From the NCBI GenBank assembly GCA_000507305.1, contig DF240826.1:1-64000 (forward strand): DNA of 64,000 bases. Direction: 5' to 3'. The notes under the pieces were generated by a model. It was not told the DNA's origin. It saw nothing but the letters and a program-made list of their open reading frames with translations, and made no database searches. Both the position numbers and the translations under genes were made by a program. Numbering within the stretch: the stretch's first letter is position 1; each line of letters starts with the position of its first letter. Of this stretch, positions 1 to 13,700 are shown one piece after another. This stretch comes from Breviolum minutum Mf 1.05b.01. Its lineage: Eukaryota; Sar; Dinophyceae; Suessiales; Symbiodiniaceae.

Positions 1-523
1 TTTGTAGACGTCTCCCTTAGATACATGCAGATACAGGGCAGGAAAAAAACAGCACTGGCGGTAGCTTCTCACTGGATTCTAGTGGCCGAGTTCACACCCC
101 ATACCACGCCATAGAATCATCAAATATCATCTATTGATCGACTATTTTTTTTCGTCCAATGCACGGAAATTGAAGATTCCAGATTCCAGTCCAGCAAATG
201 CTGGCACGGCAGTGTGGCGGGAAATATCACTCCGACAGCAGCTTGTCCTCATCGTTAAGCGATTAAACCAAGGGCAAACCTCAAAAGCTTTCAGGCAGAG
301 CGCAGTGGAACAGCGATTAATGGCACTGGAAAAGGATTTTTGTCGCAGCATTTCGATGATATTTGTTTGCGCAATGGTATCGGACTTGAATCCTCACTTC
401 CGCAACATTGAAAGATTTCTCAAATACAGTAGAGTCACACTCTCCTTAAAGTGGATTGCATAAACTGCTCAAGAAAACACAAAGGGAAGCTGGAGTGTCA
501 ATGATTATTTCCGCTTTACAGAG

Positions 524-563
524 GCGCTCGGGAGCAAAAGCCCTTGACTTGGCCCAGTTGCAG
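524..563 (+). CDS. candidate internal exon, unidentified gene
   Basis: A short open stretch follows an acceptor (ACAGAG|G) and ends at CAG|GTGACG, a normal GT donor. It reads RSGAKALDLAQLQ. It precedes two better exons on the same strand (1400-1477, 1615-1700) and may belong to the same gene. No family was recognised. Confidence is low because the exon is short and no neighbouring exon fixes its phase. Confidence 0.3.
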
Positions 564-1399
564 GTGACGCTGGTGAACTTGTGGCCGGTTGAACCGTTCA
601 TTTAGTTTCATTTAATTTATCTAGTTGGGCTTGTTCAGTAGGTTCTTTATGTTTGGGTATTGCCCAGTTGACTTTTTGCCAGGATGCCACATCACAGGAA
701 CGCTTCGTTAAGAAGTGCATCATTCTTCATGTAATTCAACGTATGTATATATCGACACAGAGCCTGAGAAGATCATTTGTTGCATGCTTGAAGCTGCAGT
801 ACTGTATGCAGCAGGTAGTTGTTCCAGTGGTGAAGGTTGGGCAACGTTTGTGGCAGAAAAAAACTGTGCAGGTGCTTGAAACAGCCATAGTGCAACTGGC
901 CCCTTTGATGAGGTGCGAAAAAAGAATCATGGGAAAGTTTCCAACAATTTGAGTCAAATAACTGAACAATTGAAGTGAAACATGTAAAGTGACACGTTTT
1001 CAGAATCCGTAAGTTCACACGATTCTCGTTTAAAAAATTTTAAAAACGTGTGTGAAAACAACTAGGCCAGGCCTTTTGCAGCGATTGGAAGTGGCGGGTG
1101 GTCATCATGCAACATCCCAGGATTGCAGCCTCTAGCCTGAGTGGTTGGATTTGTCTCAGCTGCAGACCCAGATGGCCAGATGGCTAAAATCTCACCTAAA
1201 ATCCAGTTATTTCAATATGTTTGGCCGGAGCCTGGAATCACGAGCAGGCTATGATAGGTATTTTGAATGACCTTCGGCCATCATGGTGAAGCAATCACAT
1301 TTCTTGGTGTTTTGCTTCGTTTTGAGAGGTTGAGAGTGAGTGCTTTGTTGTTTTTCATCCTGCTCTTTCTTCCCAAGTTCACATCTTCATCTTCGCGAG

Positions 1400-1477
1400 G
1401 TCGTGACCTGGACGATATGGGCAAAGTGCAACGAGAAGATGCCTTGAGCAAGGCAATGACCACATGTTCACGAGCTG
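1400..1477 (+). CDS. penultimate exon of an unidentified gene
   Basis: The exon starts after GCGAG|G and ends before GTAATG. It reads RDLDDMGKVQREDALSKAM and onwards, a charged helical segment. It ends in phase 1, and the next exon (1615) begins with the two bases that complete the codon, so the two join in frame. The product is unknown. The ORF also runs upstream with a hydrophobic stretch (LLFFILLFLP), which I treat as intron read-through because an AG|G acceptor lies after it. Confidence 0.45.
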
Positions 1478-1614
1478 GTAATGAGTTTTCGTTGATTCAT
1501 TGATATTTGTTGCACTACCGTAGCTGGTTGAGCTGGGCGTAGCCAGCATCGTTGATGATTCTTTGGCACTCTTTGGTCCTCAATTTCAAGCGCTCAGCAC
1601 TGGCATGCATGAAG

Positions 1615-1700
1615 GTGATCTACGAGCTTTGCGGGGGATTGCAAGCACTACAACGTCCCTGGGCAGCAGACTCTCTGGCGAGTACTTCAACTTGAGTTAA
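1615..1700 (+). CDS. terminal exon of an unidentified gene
   Basis: The exon starts after ATGAAG|G and reads in phase from the 1400-1477 exon: DLRALRGIASTTTSLGSRLS, then a few residues and a TAA stop at 1698-1700. Codon use is less AT-rich than its flanks. It marks the 3' end of a + strand gene whose beginning is outside or near the left edge of the window. The family was not recognised. Confidence 0.5.
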
Positions 1701-1919
1701 TGTGGCCTTTCTCCAGTTTGGGCGATCCTGATTTCCACTGCAATTCCCTGTGTCATTTGTCAAGCTTTGCCAAGAGTCAACCTCCTATGATGTTCTGGTA
1801 TCCATGCAGTAGGTCAATTCACAGTACGCTCAGTTCTCAGCATGTAGGCATAAAAGCATTGAGATTGAAATGTGTTCATCAAGTGTCGAAAAATCCAGAA
1901 ACAAAATCCAAGCCAAACC

Positions 1920-2960
1920 AATCAAATACAATATGATAATATGATACAATAAGATACTATATATTGTTGACATAATGCAATATTCTGATCTATTGTAACC
2001 GATTCGCATGTTGTGATATGATATGATTCAATAGAATAAGAACGAAATGAAATGTAATGTTTTGTAATCCGATATACAGTAATGTATTTTGATATTATGT
2101 CATGATACACTATTAATTTCAATGAAGAGACACGTCGTGATTTAGGATAGTATGGTATAGTAATTCAATGTAAGTGAGTATTTTATTTGTGAATACTTGT
2201 ACAGACTATATCATTGTCATCTACTATCATAATATAATGTCATGCAATAGAATATCGTATAGTTTCATATGAGTTCGTATATTGTCATATAGTATTACGT
2301 AGTATCACATCAGGTCATGTGAATTCATATGAAATCACACCATATCAGATCATAGCATATCATAGCATATCATATCATATCATATTATTTCATATCATTT
2401 TGGATCAGTTCAATTATTTGACTGATGTCATAGAATTTCATATTATTAGTTTCATATACAAATACTAGTTTCATATGATTTCATATCATTTTGGATCATT
2501 TCATATCATTTCATACCATATAAAGTCATAATATAGTATCATGGAAGATTATGTAATGTCATGGATTGTCATAGTATGTCATCTAAGATCATCGAAGATA
2601 CTATCATATATCAAAATTCTATACAAAGGGTGCAAGATATCACATAAGTCTTACTACATAATTTGTGATGTGATATGTTATATACTACATATGGTATGAA
2701 ATAGAAGATATCGTAGCAATAGAATCAGTCAAGATAATGCAATTGGAGATTACATGGATCTAAATGATATATAGGGCAATATTATGTAGGATTCGACTTA
2801 ATATAACGTAAGATTCAGCATAGTATGATATTCATTCAATAGGGACTATATTAATATGTATCGAATATGTGTATGTATTTATGAATAGGTAGATATCATT
2901 GTTTGTATTGATTCGATATCTATGTATACCGGTATGTACATGTGTTTGCATATATATACT
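1920..2960. repeat. AT-rich degenerate CATAT/CATATCATAT repeat region
   Basis: About 1 kb is dominated by variants of CATATCATAT, TCATATCATTT and ATATGAT, in no fixed register. The clearest part is 2330-2520, with consecutive CATATCATAG/CATATCATAT units. No exon-like block is seen. It lies between the 3' end of one gene and the next candidate exon, so it is most simply an intergenic, decayed simple-sequence region. Confidence 0.7.
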
Positions 2961-3436
2961 GTATATGTCATGTATTTTGGTAAAGCTTGTGTTTGTTGAC
3001 TGAAGCATGAAGCTGCACTGTTTGAAGGTGCGTTCGCTTGTGACCCTACTCGCAGGGTTCAGCTATTAATCTGACATCGTGTGTTCATATCATATCCAAG
3101 TTTTAGCACTGTTCATAATCATTTGTAAGTGCACATTCCAAGATGTATGGTCAAATCATGTGGAGAAATGCACGCGAAGCCATATGGCCCTGAAAAAATT
3201 CGCCTACTTCTATTCCAGGCTTGTGGAAGATCATAGAATCATATTCGGCAATATTCGATAGATACAAATTGTACCTCTTTCGCACAGAAGGTGTGCAGCC
3301 ACAGGTCCAGGTTATCATGTCCTTCTTTGCTACTCTCCCTTTCAGTCCCACGAAAGGCATTGGTACTTAGGCATTCTTGTTGAGCTCACGTGTCCTTGAA
3401 ACAGAGATGTCAGCAAGGGTGCCCATATATTGCTGG

Positions 3437-3460
3437 CCCATATATATATATATATATATT
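3437..3460. repeat. (AT)n microsatellite
   Basis: This is an uninterrupted AT dinucleotide tract. Similar short AT tracts occur at about 7625-7660, 17457-17472, 28950-28960, 33005-33035 and 60470-60495. Most of these lie in introns or spacers. Confidence 0.8.
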
Positions 3461-3514
3461 GTTTTGCCTTATTTGTCCCTTTCAGCAGTGTTTGGCACTC
3501 ACCCGAAAGCAAAG

Positions 3515-3569
3515 GCTTGATTTCATTGCGCGGTTTGATCGATCTTTGCCCTTCCACAATGCGTTGCGC
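3515..3569 (+). CDS. candidate exon, unidentified
   Basis: The exon begins after GCAAAG|G and could end at a GC donor (TTGCGC|GCAGAG). It reads LDFIARFDRSLPFHNALR. The region is richer in GC than its surroundings, and another frame also stays open beyond it to 3864. No family was recognised. It could be an early exon of the UBX gene at 5.8 kb or of a separate gene. Confidence 0.3.
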
Positions 3570-4837
3570 GCAGAGTTGCTATGAGGAGGTCGGTGGCGAC
3601 GGGATTGCACTGGCAGGGAACGCAACAGTTTACTTCTCTGGGCTTAGAATGGACATGATACAGTGTGGTGCAAAATCTCTAGGAATCAAGCAAATGTTTG
3701 CATTTCATCTCAGACCTAGAATTAATGCTATATCTATATCAAAACAGGACCAATATTTGAATGCAGAGGAACTGGCAACTGGAGATGTTGATATGATATA
3801 TAATCACGTGTATATAGATATACAGTATGTTATATATACATATACGTCATGCAGCCATCAATGATTATATATATGGATCCATCAATGCATTTGTGGTGGG
3901 CCATGAGGCGCAACATAGCTTGTACCAACTGCTGATCACCTTTGACAAATGTGGTCTTCAGCAGGCAGACAACGCCAGACCTGGAGGAAAATATTGGAAA
4001 ACGCATCACAAAACGCAGAAACGCAAAATTTGATGTCTAGTTGAGTAAATCAGAAAAACATGCAGCTCGTATCATGTCTCCACCATACCTGATTGAAAAG
4101 CTGATTTATTGTTCAAAGGGAAAATGTAGCTACCCATAGCAGAGTACCCCAATTACATACATCAACATTACCAACTATTCATGATCTGAAATATGTTTTG
4201 GGAACAACACCTAATGTAATGACACCACCCTCCCACAAGCACGCAGAATTACTTTCAATTTATGTCCCGGGAGTTCCCTTAGATCATAGCGACAAACCAA
4301 CCCGCCAGCAAATTCAAACAGACAGTTGAAACGACTGGGCAGTTTGTTGTTAGTTCCTTGTTCAGTGAGACACGTCTGCAAAGAAAAGGACGTGTGAAAT
4401 CTTGGCATGTGTCTTTGATTTGGATTTGCAACCAAGAGCTGCGGAGTCGTTGTAAAAACAAACATGTGTCATGTTTATTCATTTTTCCCATGCCGAGACC
4501 ATTCTTAGATCATCGTAGATCATCCTTGCACCAGGTTGTTTTACCAGCACAGTACAAGTCAGCTTCTCAGTTTCTGGGGTGAGGCAGGTTTTGGTTTCAA
4601 AGGAGCATCCTGCGGTCTCACCAGTTTTTTCTTGCTAGGCGCATGTTGGAGGATTTGATGCGACCCTGAGTGGGTAAGATGGCATGGAACTGCGTTTTGC
4701 ACCATGAGCTGCGTGTCCCCTAAATATTGGTTGCGTTGAAGCCCTTGGACAGATTAATTCTGATTTCTTATTTGCTATTTGCATATATTTGAAACAACTC
4801 TTGAAGCTTGCAATTGTTGGAGTAATGCCCAGCTCAG

Positions 4838-4937
4838 GGCGATGCGAAAAGTCCCTTCCAGTGATATTGAGGGAATGGTTGACCAAATCCTACCCCGGAG
4901 AAGGCTTTTCGGAAGCCCAGCTTTCGTGGCTAGGAAG
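4838..4937 (+). CDS. candidate exon, frame ambiguous
   Basis: The block lies between CTCAG|G and AAG|GTCCAC. Two frames are fully open. One reads ILREWLTKSYPGEGFSEAQL and the other SSDIEGMVDQILPRRRLFGS. Good splice signals and raised GC suggest an exon, but without a neighbour of known phase the frame cannot be chosen. It may belong to the N-terminus of the UBA-UAS-UBX gene. Confidence 0.35.
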
Positions 4938-5804
4938 GTCCACCATTTTCACTTTGTGACTACGTGCTACGTGCACAAGGCGAAGAAAGCATGTCACTTC
5001 AGTGGTCAAAATCCAAGGGTCTCGATAAGGATCAATGCTGCGACTTTGACTGCGACTAACCTCCTTTTAAGCAGATTGAAATAGTAAAGTATCCATTTTG
5101 ATGCCATGCTGCGTTGAGATTCTCATTTTTTCTCGTTCACCTGCAGCTGTATGCATCATTCTGTATCTAGATGGGTTAGAAGCCCGCTGGTCAAGCATGT
5201 CGGACAGCTTCCCACCCCCAACTCCACGAATTTGACATGGATCTTTGATGTACACCGTAAGCACACATTTTGGAGAGAGGGCAATGACCCTTCGATCGTG
5301 CTGATCGCCAATCGCCATGTGCCAAGAGGAGCTGCGGAACATGATTTGGGAAGGGAACTGTCCAGGGTGTGTTGGGAGATCAGTGTTTTCATAAAAAGGC
5401 ATGAGATTAACATAGATTAACAATATCCAACGATATCATACGATATCTATAACAATATTTTCCAGTATGCTCCAGTATGTTGTTTTTTTTTCTTTTTTGA
5501 GAGATTTTTGCATCTGAATTATTTTCAAAAGGAAAGACATAGCAGATTTAAATCAAATGATAGATAATGATACAGTATGATAGAGGTATTTCAGTATTGT
5601 TATAATGATTATTATATACTATATATTACCGAAATCTTGGAGTCAGTTTTATCTTGAATACATGTTAGTACTTATACACCGAGTGTTGGTGATGTGCTGT
5701 ATTTTAATGTATAGAACTCAAAGGACTATATCATCATCATGACTCATATTATTAATATCCTGCAGTGCTGCAGCTTGATTTTGATAAATCGCTGAGAAAA
5801 TCAG

Positions 5805-5849
5805 GAGAAGATCCATCAGCTTCAGGAAGTTTGTGGCATTGACGAGCAG
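5805..5849 (+). CDS. UBX gene exon: first half of UBA domain
   Basis: The exon starts after ATCAG|G, ends GACGAGCAG and is followed by a GC donor (GCAAAT). It reads EKIHQLQEVCGIDEQ, matching the first UBA helix and turn (LxxLTGI-like). It is in phase 0 with the next exon. Confidence 0.75.
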
Positions 5850-8800
5850 GCAAATCTTTCACAAGAATTCGGATGTGGCTATGGCCCCTATGAGCTTTGG
5901 GGGGAAACGGGGCCATCGTCGATGGCACATAGGTTTAGGTCTCCATTTAGTTCACTTCTCCAGGGAGCGCGACACTTGCTGGAGGCAAGTCAGTGGAATG
6001 TGGAGGACAGGGTCATATCAAACCAATGTCAGACTCCAAAGTGTCCAGCAGATAGTTGTCGGGTTGGACCTTTAGCTTGCGGGATTTTCTCCAGAAACAG
6101 ATGTGCTGTTGCGGTCTACCTCTAATTTGATATATCCATTAGACACTTCCAACTCCTTCGAGGATGCGCTTCACCTACACTTTGCTGACAGCCAGGCCTT
6201 GTCTCAGGATGAACCTTTGTCCCACTTCACCATTTTGTGTATGCAAACACTTATGGCTCATTCCATTTCGGCAAAGATATCACAGAACTACCCGCCGAAT
6301 CAAAACAAAAGAGCAGGATCCCAGGAAGCTAGAAAGCAAAAGTTCAAGACTCAAGAGACATCAATGCTGTCCGTGCAGAGAGGTGCCTAGTGCTGCCAGC
6401 GCGAGCGGATCGAATGCTGGTTTGGCCGCTGGCCTCGCGGGAGATGGCTTTCTCAGTGTGGTGAGGAATGGCTACGCCAATGCCGCCGCCAGGAGACATG
6501 TATCCACATGTATACAGTTATACCGCCAAGATCATCCAAGATCCAAAGAAAAATATCTCAAAATATGCATCGTGTTCCAAGCGATTTTAGGGCTACAACT
6601 CGCACCTGGACAACTCCGATTTTTCGTTGCGTGACCTCTACGTTGCGAAGAGAATGTGCAATCATGTGCAATCCATCGCATTCCATTGCATTGATCCGTT
6701 TCTTTATCATCTATAGTTTGTATTATTTCATCTTGAATTTCACCGTATGTACCTCTGCGAAAAAACGAAAAAACGTGGGAAGTAGAGTTTTTGTCACTAC
6801 GACTACTACTACATTCTTTTTACAAAGACATCAAGACAGCATATGTAAAGCCATGCCGTTTAGCGAGAGTAGGTATCAGCATCTCATATGTGCTCAGCTT
6901 TTCACATCATGGGAGGACGGCGGATGCACCTACAGCCGGGCCCCAGGAGCTTGACGGGGTTCAGTTTTGATGCATACTGTAGTCATTTGACGATATTTGA
7001 TGATAGAATTGAGTGTGAGCCTCTCTATGGGCTTGCATCAAGATTGATTCCCTCCCTGACTGGCTGAATTCTTGATGCTTTGTGGCTATTGGTAGTGTTG
7101 AGCCCTAGGCAAAGCGGAGTCCTTTTCAGTGGTCGAGCGATCTTTTTGGGTGTTCAGGGTCTCAGGGCATCCATTCTCTGCCTTGCAAAGATACTCCTTT
7201 GTCAGACGTGTCGCCTCAATGTCGATTCAATCAGCGGCGCAGCAGTTTGGTAGAGCAATAAACCGGGCTGCGCCAGGAGAAAACATTTCTTGGCGCAATT
7301 TCGAAAGTATGGACAACTGCAAGCCAGGCCACATCTGTTTCACTTTCCAACTGACAAAATCTTCCATGATGTAAGGCTAGGTCCAGGTCCGAAAGAAGTT
7401 TCGAAATGTTTGGAAAGCTTCCATGATGTTCGATGCTTACCACAAAATGTTGGAAGGTTTTTTTGCACCATTTGAAGCACACTTTTTTGTCTCAACACTT
7501 CTTTCCAGGCTTTACTTGGAGTGGCTTCCGAGGTGCCATGGGATCGATACATAGAAAAGTTTGATACCTTGGATTCTTTTTGACATGGCGTGGCAGCGTG
7601 GCATGACATCATAATATATCATGTATATATATATATATACGTATATATATATATATCAATATATAGATATCATAATCCTTTGCACACGATACGTTTTGCC
7701 ATGGCAATAGGTCTGAAATTGATGAAAAGCGACATAGAGCGTTTGAAATTTTCAAGGTGTTTCATCTTTTTCCATAAACATCTTGCTTTGATCACACTAC
7801 ATATATCTATACTTCCTTTTATTTACTTTGACAGTTCTTGTTTCATGCGAGGTCGGTATTGTTGCATCATATCGACTGGCAGCTTTATTACAATTCAGTA
7901 CTGTTCATATCCAAATCTTATCAAATCCTGAAGAGGTATTGCTCAAAGCCAATGGTAGGTATGTTGCCATGCCTCCATTTTTTGAGGATTTTCAGCAGTG
8001 GTTCCAAGACCGCTACGGTCAGCCTACGCCGACTTTTTGTAAGGCATCTTTGGGAGGGACAAGGTGAAAGACAAACAATCGAGAAGATCCTGACTTGAGT
8101 TTGTGATTTTGATTTGCATGGCACTTAAATGAAGTGAAATTGCTAGCTACTAGTCTGTAGTTTACATATTACATCATATTACATGACATAGCAGATACAA
8201 TAGAATGTACATTGGATGTTATAGTCTTTGTCTTCTATTTCACATCAGCTTTCAGGCATGCCTCTCAAACTCTTAGACATCGCTGTGATTTTGTTCCTCA
8301 CAGAGGAGAGTATTATATCTCATGTGCCACTTTCCAGGTGACGTTTGGAGATGCTGTGCAAGCAGCACTGGCCGAAAGAAAACTCTTGATGGCATGGTTT
8401 CACCAGGACAGGAAAAACAGCCAGAAGGGGCCAAAGAAGTAGCTTAGAGTAGTAATGATTGCAGTTACAACAAAATGCTCTCACCATTTTGTATTTTGGC
8501 CATGGTAGTTGCTACAATTTTGTATCAGTGTAGAAGCGCCTGGTTCAAATTGTGTGACTCGATGGATGGCTGATGGCCGGGTGAAAGGAATCTGCAACTG
8601 TCGGGGGTGAAGAGAACCTTGTAGATGCATTCTTCCTTCCTTCCTTCCTTGCTCACTTTTCAGAATTTTTCAGACATGATTAAAATTTTGTGACCAGTTG
8701 ACCCAACTACGCAGAAATGCAGAATAGAAAAAGGGCTTAAGGAAGGCCTTATTAAGTGAGAAGAAGGGTGGTTAATGACTTCTAGTTAAGCTCGCCTATC

Positions 8801-10729
8801 AGGAAGAAACTGCTGCCACAGAACAGCTCTGCAGGCTCTTTTTCATCAATGTGGCTGAATATGCAAGCGTGTGTGATATTGTGTGTGTGTTTCAGAACTC
8901 AGGATGAACCAAGCAAGTCGTGTAACATTTGATCCCCAACTTGGTGAGATGGGCTCCGTCGAAGGAACTTGATCCGTTTGTGAATGGTACAATAGTCTAA
9001 GACTGTGTGCTATGCATGTGCAGTGGGGGGGTCAAGCGGCATGCGTTTTTGAATGATCTGAACAGATTGCGACAGATTGATTTGATGGCCTGAAATGTCA
9101 TTGCCAACTCTGGTGTTTGGGGCTGCAGCTTTGGGACAGTATGCTTTCTGTCAGGGAAGTACTACAAAACGACTTGGTTGTCGCAAGCCTGGAGGAGAAG
9201 TGTACAAACTTCCTCACAAAACTAAAGTGTTCCAAATCATTTGATGCTCGAGATTTCCAATTTCCCTTGGTGCCTTGGAAAATCAGGAGGATTTCCTTCT
9301 TTGGGCCGGCGACATTGCTCGGTTTGAGCCCTCTCAAGTCGCGAGGCTTCTTGGGCTTCAGCACTTTCCGGCACTGGTTCTGCTGCAACCTCTTGCCAAT
9401 GACTGGCATGCCAATTTGTTTGTAGCTCAGAGGGCTCCAAACACTTTCGAAGGTCAAACCTTTTTGCCATTGAAATCTTTCTTTGATCATTCTGACAAAA
9501 CCAGGATGATGCATTTGGCCAAGATGTGCAGACAGATAATATGTTGTAGACACAGGTCAAATTTCAGAATCCATGATTTATTCTTGATACAGTTTCAAAG
9601 AACCTTACGAGTAATTTGGCACTGTCAAGAGACAAGGACAAATGCTTTTGTGTATCATAGCTTCTGATTGAAACTGACAAATACTGACGGCCTATAATAT
9701 TTGTTTGTGAAGCTGAGTTTGAAATAATCGATTTGTTGAGCTTCCAAGTTGCACAGACAGATTTGACCGGAGATTGAGAGAATTGTGAAGAGCCGATGTA
9801 TTATTGGGTATCCAGAAAGATCTATATAATTATTGATCAATGACACCATTGCCTGACTTTCAACAGTCTAATGGGAAGCTAATGCTACCCAAAAAAAACT
9901 CTGCAAGTTTTCTGCCGCATTTTGTTTGAATATATAATACTTTTAAATTATTATATCCCATCATAGGGCAGCCCTGTGGTTGGACCTTGGAATATTGGGG
10001 GAAGTTGCAGCAGTTGTTACTGACTGACAGTTGTTTCCCAAGTCCTTGCGTGGAATGGCCCTTGGGCACCTTTTGTGGCGCATTGCATCGGTGCCCGTAA
10101 CGCGGTGGTCTGAAGGGAGGGAAAGGGAAAGTACCAAGGAAAAATGCCGAAAGATTGGCCAAAAAAGGAGGGGGGTACCTTACTGATATTTATACAGAGA
10201 TCAGAGATCTATCAAGTATTGAAAGAGGAAAGGATGGTCAAGGTATGTTGAAAGTGAATGAATGTGAAATTGAGATATGATTCCCTCAGCTTTGTGTCAG
10301 AGTGGGAGCTGTGCTGATTGATTAGCATTATCTTTGTGACAAAGAAGACCGGTTCCTGGGGACAATACGTACGATCTGGACACCAGATGTCAGTCTTTAG
10401 CTGGTCATTTGAGGGAGATCGCTGCCACCAGGTTGACTGACTTTGGATAGCAGCAATGTTGGTGGTGTTGTCGTTTGATGTTGAGGCTTGATGATGTTCA
10501 TCAAAACTGCCGGATGGTTACTGTATCCACATGTACCCTTTATGTCATGTTCATGTTCTTTTCATTCCTTTGTTCGTCCTCGGTCCTCGCATGCATTCAT
10601 TCGTGCGTGCGTTTCTTCCGTCCATTCATGCATGCATTCATGCGATCGTTCATTTGCTCTTTCTGTCTTTCTGTCATTCATGCCTGCATGCATTAATTGA
10701 CTGACTGATTGATTGATTGATCGATCGAT

Positions 10730-10774
<45 letters not shown>

Positions 10775-13700
10775 CGTTCGTTCATTTATTTGTTCACTCA
10801 CTCACTCATTCATTCATGCACCATATAGAATGAATCATATCAATTCTAATCCTACATTGGCCCTATATGACGAATATATTTCATTTCAACATATTTCCTG
10901 ATTTGGAATCAAAGAGGTTTCTTGCATACACCTGAATGCCGGCCCACATGTGAGTACCATATGTATAATGTATGAATATAGATCATCTCAAAGCACAACT
11001 GAGGTTTGTTGCAGAGGATGGGTCCCCGGTGGACTCCGACATGGTGCGGTCCAGATCAGCTGGTGGATTGGTGGATGGTTGGCCGAGCAGATGGAAGCTG
11101 TGAGATTTGACCTGGAAATATCTGGAAATTAGATCCCGACCTTGCGCCAGGTCATTGCAACAATCCAGATGACAGCGCAGGACTGGAGCACAGTGATCAC
11201 TCTCTGAAGAGCTAGTGGTACTATGAAAGTTTGGTTCATGGTCACCTGAAAGTCTATCTTTTGGAGTTTGGCTGCTTATGTGGCTACTTCCGCTTAAATG
11301 TTTAAGACCACGGAAGAAACCAAACACTGAGATTGGATGGCACTGGCGGCAACGCCGGTTGTGAAAACGTGAATTAAAACGTGAAAAGATGCGGAAGATG
11401 ATTGTGTTATGAATTGATTGTGCTAGAATGTGCATTTATGCTATCATGATTCAATAGTGATCTGCTTTTGTTCTTCAGACTTTCACTGTTAAAGAATATT
11501 TGTTCTCCCTCCCAGACGACGAGCCGTTCGATTTGGCATAAAGTAGCAATGAGCCAAGTACATGTGATAAATTTAAATGTTCATCACAGATTATCCTTTG
11601 GGAACAGTTTCTAAAAGTCCTAACATGTTTCAATGCTCTGGCTACTCACAGTGCGACATCCTTGAAGATTCCAGAAATGAAACCAGAGGACTACCGCGAA
11701 GAAGTGCGAAATGTTCGGGACACCGGAGCTGGCAAAGCACAGGGGAAGTGGATGCAACAAAACTGACCGTGTAGGTAGGAGGTAGATGTCTTGCCATTGG
11801 ATGGGTCAAATCAGAATCAAATCATACATTATAATACTTGACAAGATTAGGACCAGCTCATAGCACATGTTATGTCCACTTTGACAGCACCCAAATCCGA
11901 TGTGAATCTGCCAAGTGTACACCAAGTCTACCAGATCTTAAAGGCTAAAGTTGCTCCCCATTAATTTCTTTGTGCATGTGACAGGAGGAGATTCAACGAC
12001 GTGATGTGCAGCTTGCGGAAGACAGACTTTTGCGAGAGCAGCAGGTAGGTGGACCCTGCACAGGGTTGTGGAATGTTGAGGAAAAATCTACAGGTGGGCG
12101 GAGTGAAATTGGAAGTGACCGGAGAAAGAAAAACAATATTATTCTCTCATACAGTGCTAGCTTTTTTGAATTCTTGATGGTCTTTTCTTCGGGAACATCA
12201 AAACATCAGAACCAGTCCAAGAATATTTGGCATTTGCAAGATCCGCTGGCTGTTTCTCTAATCCTTGCAAGTCAGGGCTGTTCCCCTCACCACTATCAAC
12301 AGTGAATCTACAGGATAAGTTTCTGTATTCCCTGACCCTCGGTGTCACTTCACAGGAGTGCACTTGTTCAATACTGCAAAGGACCGAGAATATGAGGAGG
12401 CATTGCTTGCAGATCAACTCGCAGCTGTCCGTCGAGCTGAGGAGGCCCATTTTGCAAGATCTCTAAGATATAGCCTTTGTTCTTGATCCAATGCCCAAGT
12501 AAATCCAGAGGCATCAACCGATGTTTGAGAAATCGCCGCCGTAGGGTGCGCGTTTTTTCGCTGCAACTGATGCTTTTTGAGGTTGCATTCCACTTTGGCA
12601 AGTCATGCAGGACAGTCCTCCAGCGAATGAAGCCCCAAAGACACCAGAAGTGTCACAGGAGGCGCCCCATTGGAACAGATCTTCAATTGTCTTCAAACTT
12701 GAAATGAAAATTCAAATTGTTTGGCGCAGCAGGGAAAAATCTTGGATTTCCTCATTGCATCCTCTAGAGTTACTCGGGGTAAGAAAAAAGGCTGACAAAC
12801 TACAATCACCAAGGGTGCCTGGCTGAACGTTTCATCCATCAACTAGGCCGAGGCTGAGGCCAGCTCCTCGGAAAAAGCCAAGGAAGCAGCTGCCAAAGAA
12901 GCAGAAGAGGAGACGAGACGTCGCAGTTGGGGGTTGTAGGAAGACAGCATCTTGATGTTTGATTTGTTGCAGCGGCTGGAACATGCCAAAAGAGTGGATG
13001 GAATTTACCATAGTTCAACTGGAAGTATGGAATCTTCAATCACGTGTTCGAGATCAACAAATTGAGACGTACTGGGAACGCTTGTACCATGTATTGAGTT
13101 GAGTGGGCAGGGCTCGTAGCCTTTGAAGCATCAGCAATCAATTCTGTAGAATTATGTTGATGTGCAGAGAGCTGCAAAACCTGTTCCTGTATACTGTATA
13201 AACTTTGAAACGTTTGAAGTGACAGATCGGTGTCCCAGGAGTCCCAACGCCAACGACGTAGGGAAGAGATCTTGGCTCAGCCGGAGCCGACGGTGCGGAT
13301 CAGTGTGATGCTTCCGATAGTATCCGTGGATCGAAGCTTCATAAGTCTTGGATTGACCGAAAAAAATGGAGCATTGGACATCATTGGATAGTGTTTTGCT
13401 GTGTTTTTCTGGTGAAATTCGATTTTTGTGAATTCTGCAACGACCCTCAGATTTTTATGTTCACGTGACCGACTTCGACTGCCCTTGGGATCTGTTGATT
13501 CGCCAGGCTTCGAGTAGCACCGCAAGGTGGAGCATGGAAGTCGCCGAAGAATCTGCCGATGAAAAATCCCGTTTCATCGTTGACCTTTTGTACATGCATA
13601 GCCAATTGTAGCACGAAAAAACTGAAGATGAGCACGCTTGTCTATCTTGTTTGCATGTGCCCTACTAGCGCGCTAGTATTTAACGTCTCTAGCCTTTATT

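Noticed and set aside
10562..10801. Minus-strand ORF of SINQSINQSIDRSINQ repeats
   Set aside because: It comes from the GATT microsatellite.
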